From: Lachnospiraceae bacterium
Lineage (GTDB): Bacteria > Bacillota > Clostridia > Lachnospirales > Lachnospiraceae
Reading direction: 5' to 3'
Assembly: GCA_017619975.1 (NCBI GenBank)
Contig: JAFZRH010000053.1
Coordinates: 1-45,830 of the forward strand
Length of the DNA stretch: 45,830 nt
Shown: piece after piece, positions 40,851 through 45,830 of the stretch
Position numbering within the stretch: position 1 is the first letter of the stretch
Layout: each line of letters starts with the position of its first letter
Notes under the pieces: model-generated
Seen by the model: the letters and a program-made list of their open reading frames with translations, nothing else
Databases searched by the model: none
What the model was told of the DNA's origin: nothing
Translations under genes and position numbers: made by a program

Positions 40851-41546
40851 TTATTTGCCGAAGAGCTGTTTGATAATGTCCGTTCCTTCTTTCTGCTTCT
40901 CGATATAGAAGTAGGGCGTGCCGTTCTTTTCCAGAATATCCTTCATCATACCGTCTTCGTCGCCTTCCCGCACGATGATCGCCGCATTGCAGGCGTCCAT
41001 GGCATCCGGGATAAAACGGTCGGAAAGAGTGCCGCGCCGGGTCTGGCCTCCCACATGCAGGGCCAGGATCGGGATGTTCTTTCCCTTCGCCGCATCGATC
41101 AGCTCCTGAACGCGGGCCAGTTCCTGCTCTTCCTTGATACCGGCCTGTCCCAAGCCCTTGGAAGATCCGCCGGCAACAAGGACCAGACATTTAAACTCTG
41201 CCAGATCATCCGGTCCGGCCATCTTGATGACTTCACATTCGATACCGGCGCGTGTCAGCAGGGTCTCGGCCACGGTACCGTCCGCGCTCTGGCCGGCGGT
41301 CGTGACCAGAACCGGTCCTTCAAAAAGAGCCTGTACAGCAGAGGGCTGAGATTCGGGAGCACTGCTGTCAGCCGGAACATTTGCCGCCGTGCTTTCCGCA
41401 GGCTGGGCCGCCTTTGTCGTTTCGGCGGGCTGCGCCGTGCTCTGCGGCGGATTGGTCGCAGGCACCGTGGGCGCCGGTTCACTGCCGCAGGCCGCAAGAC
41501 TCAGCAGCATCAGAAAGGCCAGAATGATTGCGCATAACTTTTTCAT
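40851..41546 (-). CDS. DUF6305-like lipoprotein
   Basis: A 231-aa protein with a type II signal peptide (LSLAAC, lipid Cys20), a Pro/Thr/Ala-rich linker to about residue 68, and a globular domain beginning GPVLVTTAGQSADGTVAETL with a second GGSSKGLGQAGI segment. The domain looks like an alpha/beta sandwich. Its position next to a permease suggests it is the binding or docking protein that replaces DctP; family members have no known role. RBS AAGGAGA. Confidence 0.8.
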   Translation of the reverse strand: MKKLCAIILAFLMLLSLAACGSEPAPTVPATNPPQSTAQPAETTKAAQPAESTAANVPADSSAPESQPSAVQALFEGPVLVTTAGQSADGTVAETLLTRAGIECEVIKMAGPDDLAEFKCLVLVAGGSSKGLGQAGIKEEQELARVQELIDAAKGKNIPILALHVGGQTRRGTLSDRFIPDAMDACNAAIIVREGDEDGMMKDILEKNGTPYFYIEKQKEGTDIIKQLFGK

Positions 41547-41619
41547 CGTAATTGATCTCCTTCTCTTTTCTTATCATGAACGCTTTTCGAAAAGACGCGG
41601 TGTCTTTCGTTTCGCTGTC

Positions 41620-43506
41620 TCAGTATCCGATGGCTTTGCCGTCCCGGCGCGGATCTGCCGCGCCGTAGATGACGCCGTCTTTATACTCTATCGCCTGCAC
41701 GGAGCCGTAAATCTTGTCGAAATCGTCCGACCCATGTACCGAATAGCCCATCTTCTTTAACGCTTCGATAACGGCTTCGTCAAATCGGCTCTCATAACCG
41801 AAGGAACGCTCCGTATCGTTGAAAACACGCGGCTGATTGACCGCTTCCTGGATCTCCATGCCGAAGTCCAGTACATCCACAAGGATCTGCGTCAGGGTGG
41901 TGATGATCTTGCGGGAGCCGGGGCTGCCCAGCACCAGGAAAGGCCTGCCTTCGGGATCCAATACCATTGAAGGACTCATGGAGCTGTTGGGTGTCTTGCC
42001 GGGCTCGCACTTGTTGTTGGAGTTGACGCTTGTAGAAAAGGCCGCCATAACGTTGTTCAGGACGATGCCGTATTTCCCTACACAGATCTTGGAACCGAAA
42101 ATGCCGTTGACGGTCTGTGTGCAGGCCACCATGTTGCCCTCCGCGTCCGCCACGGAAAAATGCGTGGTATCCTGCGACTCACCTGCGTCAAAATAATCAT
42201 AAACACTGAGCTTTTCCGCTTTTTTCGTGGTACCGAACTCGATCTGACCTGCCCGGGCTTTGGCAAACGCCTTGCTCAGCAGGTGATCCAGCGGGATATC
42301 CGCATAATCCGGGTCGCCCAGATTGTCAAAACGGTCCCTGTATACCAGCTGGAAGAGCTCTCCGTACAGATTCAGCAGCTTTTCGGAGCCGAAGCCCATT
42401 TCCTTCACATCGAAGTTCTCCAGAATATTCATAGCTTCCATGACAGAAGCGCCCCCGAAAGGCGTCGTCAGAATCGTATAGCCGCGGTAGCTGCCCCTTA
42501 CCACGTCCAGCTCGCGCACCCGGCGGTTTGCCAGATCCTCTACCGTCATCAGACCGCCGTTTTCATCCAGTGTTTCAATGATCGCCTCTGCGATCTCACC
42601 GGTATAGAATCCGTCCGGCCCTTCAGCCGCGATCTTCCGCAAAGCCGCCGCCTGCGGCAGATTGGTCAGGCGGTCGCCGATCTCATAGAGGAAACCGTCG
42701 TCCAGATAGATCTCCCTGAGGCCCGGATCCTCCGTCAGATAGTCGTAGGTATCGAGCATATCCTTATAGAGAGTCGGCGTGATGTAATATCCTTCCTCGG
42801 CCAGACGGATGGCCGGCGCCAGGATCTGCTCCCAGCTGACCTTGCCCGAACCATAATTTGTATAAGCCGTCCACAGCCCTTCCACTTCCAGCGGTACCGT
42901 AACGGAACGGGCGCCGTATTCCGCGCCGCCCCAGCTCTGGCTGGTCGCCGCCGCCGGTGCTGTCCCCCGGAAATCCAGGAAGTGTGCCTGACCGTCTGCC
43001 GTATAGATCAGCATATGACCGCCGCCCCCGATCCCGGAGGCGTTCGGTTCCACCACGGAGAGAGCAAAAGCCGATGCTACGGCCGCGTCAATCGCGTTGC
43101 CGCCCAGCTCCAGAATCTCCATACCGGCACAGGATGCCTCATATTTGGCCGTCGCGACCATGCCGACCTGACCGGTGTCGCCGCGTCCCTCGCGGCTTAC
43201 ATGATTGCTCTCATCCCAGAGATACCAGCCTTTTCCGTCGGTGACAACGCCGCTTGCCGGCAGCGGATCCGTCGGTGCCTCGCTGCTTTCGACCGGCTGC
43301 GGCTCCGTCTCGATCGGTGCGGTCTGGCTCGGCTGCGGCTCCGTCTGAGCCGGCTGCGCAGGCACGGAAGTTTCTGCCGCCGTACTGCTTTCGGCAGGAA
43401 CCGCCGTCGTACCGGCAGGCTGCTGTCCGCAGGCCGTCATCGTCAGTCCCATGACTGCCGCCAGCACCCAGGCCAGAAATCTCTTTTGCTTCTGATTCTT
43501 TCTCAT
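41620..43506 (-). CDS. Gamma-glutamyltransferase lipoprotein 1
   Basis: A 628-aa Ntn-hydrolase precursor: lipid signal LTMTACGQQ (Cys26), a Thr/Pro/Glu-rich linker to about 85, then the GGT fold. Visible: DFRGTAP with substrate-binding Arg180, SGIGGGGHM, autocleavage site and nucleophile Thr447 in QDTTHFSVAD, and the terminal DPRRDGKA. The serine pair SSMSP (about 508-512) is kept; the oxyanion glycine pair is GS, not GG. It cleaves gamma-glutamyl bonds of peptides such as glutathione. It starts 19 bases after its paralogue's end, AGGAGGG at the start. Confidence 0.92.
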   Translation of the reverse strand: MRKNQKQKRFLAWVLAAVMGLTMTACGQQPAGTTAVPAESSTAAETSVPAQPAQTEPQPSQTAPIETEPQPVESSEAPTDPLPASGVVTDGKGWYLWDESNHVSREGRGDTGQVGMVATAKYEASCAGMEILELGGNAIDAAVASAFALSVVEPNASGIGGGGHMLIYTADGQAHFLDFRGTAPAAATSQSWGGAEYGARSVTVPLEVEGLWTAYTNYGSGKVSWEQILAPAIRLAEEGYYITPTLYKDMLDTYDYLTEDPGLREIYLDDGFLYEIGDRLTNLPQAAALRKIAAEGPDGFYTGEIAEAIIETLDENGGLMTVEDLANRRVRELDVVRGSYRGYTILTTPFGGASVMEAMNILENFDVKEMGFGSEKLLNLYGELFQLVYRDRFDNLGDPDYADIPLDHLLSKAFAKARAGQIEFGTTKKAEKLSVYDYFDAGESQDTTHFSVADAEGNMVACTQTVNGIFGSKICVGKYGIVLNNVMAAFSTSVNSNNKCEPGKTPNSSMSPSMVLDPEGRPFLVLGSPGSRKIITTLTQILVDVLDFGMEIQEAVNQPRVFNDTERSFGYESRFDEAVIEALKKMGYSVHGSDDFDKIYGSVQAIEYKDGVIYGAADPRRDGKAIGY

Positions 43507-43525
43507 CTCGTTTTCCCTCCTGCTC

Positions 43526-45361
43526 TCAGTAGGCTAACGCTTTGCCGTCCCGCCGGGGATCCGCTCCGCCCAGCATCCTGTCCGGGCCGAACTGAACGCC
43601 CTGTACCGCGCCGTAGCTGTGATAATACGCGTTCACTGCCTGCGTTTCATAGCCCAGCGCTTCCATTTGTCCTATTACCTCTGCGCCGAAACGGTCTTCA
43701 TACCGGAAGATCCCGTCGGTATCCACATAGATGCGCGGCGCGTCGACGGCGGCCTGCAGATCCATTCCGTAATCGATCACGTTGCTGATGACCTGCGTTA
43801 CGGTGGTGATGATCCGCACGGAGCCGGGGCTGCCCAGCACCAGGAACGGTTTGCCCTCCGGATCCAGGAGGATCGTAGGGCTCATGGAGCTTAAGGGCGT
43901 TTTGCCCGGCGCGATGGCGTTCGGTGATTCGGGATCCGCGGAGAAATCTCCCATCTCGTCATTGAGGACGAAGCCCCGTCCCGGTACGGCCAGCTTGGCC
44001 CCGAAGGCCAGATTGACGGTCTGCGTCACGGCAACCATGTTGCCGGCCGCGTCCGCCACCGAGAAATGCGTGGTGTCGGTGTGTTCATAATCCCAGGGAT
44101 CGATATCTGAAAAATCGGCGCGGGCGGCCGGATCGAACTGCGCCGCCACGGCTTTCGCGTAATCCCGGGAGATCAGCCCTTCCTGCGGAACCGCCACATA
44201 GTTCGGATCGCCCATATAGGCAGCCCGGTCTTTGAAGATCCACTGGAAGGTCTGTGCTTTCAGATGCAGCTCTTCGGCCGAACCGAAGCCGAAAGAAGCC
44301 AGATCAAAGTTTTCGAGAATATTCAGTGCTTCGATCACGTGCGTTCCGCCGGAAGACGGAAGGGGACTCGAGAGCACCGTATATCCGCGGTAGCTGCCCC
44401 GTACCGGCTCCAGCGTCTGCACTTCGTAAGCCGCCAGATCTTCCGCCGTCAGAAAACCGCCGGCCGCCTGCACCGCATCGGCGATCTCTTTTGACAGCGT
44501 TCCCTGATAAAAGGCGTCCCGGCCGCCTTCCGCCAGAAGACGGAGCGTTCCGGCATAGTCCGGATTCTTTAAAAGAAAGCCCTGTTCCGGCTGAAAGCCG
44601 TCATCGAGAAAGAGTTCGGAGAGATACTCGTCTTTCAGCAGATATTCATAGCTTTCCGCGATATCCGCCGCCAGCGTCCCCGTAATGGGGAAGCCCTCTT
44701 CCGCCAGCCGGACGGCCGGCTCGATCAGTTCAGCCCAGCTCATTTTTCCTGAGCCGTATTTTTCATAGGCCTCCCAGAGACCCGCGATCTCGCCGGGCAC
44801 GCAGACCGCTTTCCCGCCCACGGATTTTTCCGAATTCAGGATCTGACCGGCGGCATCTTTTTCAAAAAGGGCCGGATCTGCGCCGCGCGGCGCCGTTTCC
44901 CGGAAGTTCAGGAAGATCGCCTGTCCCCCGGCCGTACGGATCAGCATGAAACCACCGCCCCCGATGCCGGAGGAATTCGGTTCCACGACCGATAAGGCAA
45001 AGGCCGTGGCGATGGCGGCATCGATGGCATTGCCGCCTTTTTTCAGGATCTCAAGACCGGCCCGGGAAGCTTCCACCTTGGAGGAGGAGACCACCGCCTG
45101 CGTGCCTTCGGCACTGCGGCCGCTCAGATTGGTTTTTCCCTTTTCATCCCAGAGATACCAGCCGTTTCCATCCGTTGGAACGCCTTCCCGTACAGCGGGC
45201 GCCGCTTCCTTTGTTTCTTCTGCGGAAGCAGATACCGGTGCCTTTGTCCCCGGGGCCTCCGGGCTGCTTCCCGAAGGCCCTGCCGGCTGCTCTCCGCAGC
45301 CGGAGAAAAGGAGGACAAACAGGCTGAGTATCGCCGGGAATAGTCTGATACGTTTCTTCAT
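43526..45361 (-). CDS. Gamma-glutamyltransferase lipoprotein 2
   Basis: A 611-aa paralogue of the adjacent gene: lipid signal LLFSGCGEQ (Cys22), linker, NFRETAP with Arg154, SGIGGGGFM, and Thr430 in TDTTHFSVAD as autoprocessing nucleophile; it ends DPRRDGKALAY. It retains the SSPLPSSGGTH loop, which paralogue 1 has lost (TTPFGGASVM), so the two may differ in acceptor or substrate. No ribosome site is obvious ahead of the ATG; it follows the preceding stop by four bases and probably relies on coupling. Confidence 0.92.
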   Translation of the reverse strand: MKKRIRLFPAILSLFVLLFSGCGEQPAGPSGSSPEAPGTKAPVSASAEETKEAAPAVREGVPTDGNGWYLWDEKGKTNLSGRSAEGTQAVVSSSKVEASRAGLEILKKGGNAIDAAIATAFALSVVEPNSSGIGGGGFMLIRTAGGQAIFLNFRETAPRGADPALFEKDAAGQILNSEKSVGGKAVCVPGEIAGLWEAYEKYGSGKMSWAELIEPAVRLAEEGFPITGTLAADIAESYEYLLKDEYLSELFLDDGFQPEQGFLLKNPDYAGTLRLLAEGGRDAFYQGTLSKEIADAVQAAGGFLTAEDLAAYEVQTLEPVRGSYRGYTVLSSPLPSSGGTHVIEALNILENFDLASFGFGSAEELHLKAQTFQWIFKDRAAYMGDPNYVAVPQEGLISRDYAKAVAAQFDPAARADFSDIDPWDYEHTDTTHFSVADAAGNMVAVTQTVNLAFGAKLAVPGRGFVLNDEMGDFSADPESPNAIAPGKTPLSSMSPTILLDPEGKPFLVLGSPGSVRIITTVTQVISNVIDYGMDLQAAVDAPRIYVDTDGIFRYEDRFGAEVIGQMEALGYETQAVNAYYHSYGAVQGVQFGPDRMLGGADPRRDGKALAY

Positions 45362-45365
45362 TGTA

Positions 45366-45830
45366 TTACGGTTCTGTTTCCGTGCTTACCAGAACGGCTC
45401 CCGTCCCTGCGACCAGCTGCAGCGCCAGCTGCAGATCATCCGTCAGTTCCGGAAGAGTAAAGGCCAAAAGAGAAGCTTCCACAACGGCATCCGTTCCGGT
45501 CAGGACGACCTTGCCGTCCGTATAGGCATCCAGATACAGATCGATCTGCGATTCGGCGCTGAAGCTGTCAGCCAGCGCGACGGCCGCCGGCGTATAGATC
45601 GAAGCCGTGCACTTGCCGTCCAGCGTCAGCTGCGAACTGGCGCCGGCGCGGTAAATAGCCGTTCGATTGCCGCTTCCGCTCTGAATCGAGCAGTTCTTCA
45701 TTTCCAGAATGCCCTTGTTCGCCAGGTAAATATCCTGGCCTTCAAAGGCGCAGCTGTTTCCGCTCATCGTAACGTTCTCCAGTACGACTTTGCTCAGCTT
45801 GTCACCGGAAGACGTGATATAGATCGTTCC
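45366..45830 (-). CDS. Beta-helix-like surface protein, C-terminal part
   Basis: The frame stays open to the right edge, so the N-terminus is outside the window; 154 residues are visible. The sequence has short repeating strands with Asn/Ser/Gly turns (KVVLENVTMSGNS, IYLANKGILEMKNCSIQSG, SQLTLDGKCTASIYT), as in right-handed beta-helix proteins. It ends in an acidic tail. It is encoded four bases upstream of gamma-glutamyltransferase 2 and so belongs to the same operon. It may be a surface or polysaccharide-binding protein; no catalytic residues can be judged. Confidence 0.7.
   Translation of the reverse strand, partial: GTIYITSSGDKLSKVVLENVTMSGNSCAFEGQDIYLANKGILEMKNCSIQSGSGNRTAIYRAGASSQLTLDGKCTASIYTPAAVALADSFSAESQIDLYLDAYTDGKVVLTGTDAVVEASLLAFTLPELTDDLQLALQLVAGTGAVLVSTETEP

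Noticed and set aside
42160-43788. A 542-codon open frame on the plus strand opposite the gamma-glutamyltransferase genes
   Set aside because: It is antisense to two clearly recognised enzymes, its product is Arg/Gln-rich with no known fold, and it lacks a ribosome site; GC-rich coding DNA often leaves such frames open.
1-45830. tRNA, rRNA or known riboswitch
   Set aside because: No cloverleaf, rRNA segment or recognisable riboswitch core was seen by eye; a covariance-model search would be needed to exclude small RNAs.

Overview
The window reads as a chromosomal segment of a fairly GC-rich Bacillota, most likely a gut-type Clostridia and plausibly Lachnospiraceae. The lineage is inferred from gene content: strong AGGAGG-type ribosome binding sites, a DnaD-like/DnaC-like helicase-loader pair, a clostridial-type 375-aa PRPP synthetase next to pyruvate phosphate dikinase, a DUF2975/small HTH pair and several ECF sigma/anti-sigma pairs. 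No rRNA, tRNA, phage module, insertion sequence or CRISPR array was seen.

Layout. 0-5 kb: the 3' part of an M19 dipeptidase faces an alanine dehydrogenase, Na/Pi cotransporter and PfoR/EIIC-like membrane protein set. 5-10 kb: rightward aquaporin Z, DUF2975 plus its HTH regulator, a DUF4173-like membrane protein and a neutral-ceramidase-like protein. 10-25.5 kb: a leftward block of two unknown membrane or lipoproteins, ECF sigma/anti-sigma pair 1, a thioesterase, ppdK with an unusual C-terminal tail, prs, the dnaC-like and dnaD-like genes, murC, an Ig-like lipoprotein, ECF pair 2, a double GNAT and a LysR regulator. 26-28.8 kb: divergent IlvD/Edd dehydratase and D-2-hydroxyacid dehydrogenase. 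28.9-31.1 kb: an A+T-richer island with ECF pair 3 and a putative target gene carrying a matching promoter. 31.2-34 kb: PadR and flavodoxin operon, and a methyltransferase. 34.2-36.2 kb: acyltransferase and zinc-ribbon membrane protein.

36.3-45.8 kb: a tightly packed leftward cluster that is the best candidate for an undescribed system. In order of transcription it holds a beta-helix-like protein (cut by the window), two lipoprotein gamma-glutamyltransferases, a DUF6305 lipoprotein, a TRAP-type large permease, a previously hidden 49-aa two-helix membrane protein, a membrane-anchored M14-type zinc amidohydrolase, a second M14-type lipoprotein broken by a frameshift, and glutamate racemase. The inferred theme is surface processing and uptake of gamma-glutamyl compounds, with murI converting glutamate enantiomers.

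The other striking signal is between the genes. At least three long hairpin elements (10.0, 25.7 and 27.7 kb) share a loop motif and have stems with compensatory changes. Three shorter relatives stand in tandem at 6.8-7.05 kb. Several other palindromic repeats sit at gene ends, and two of the inverted repeats contain the stop codon of the preceding gene.
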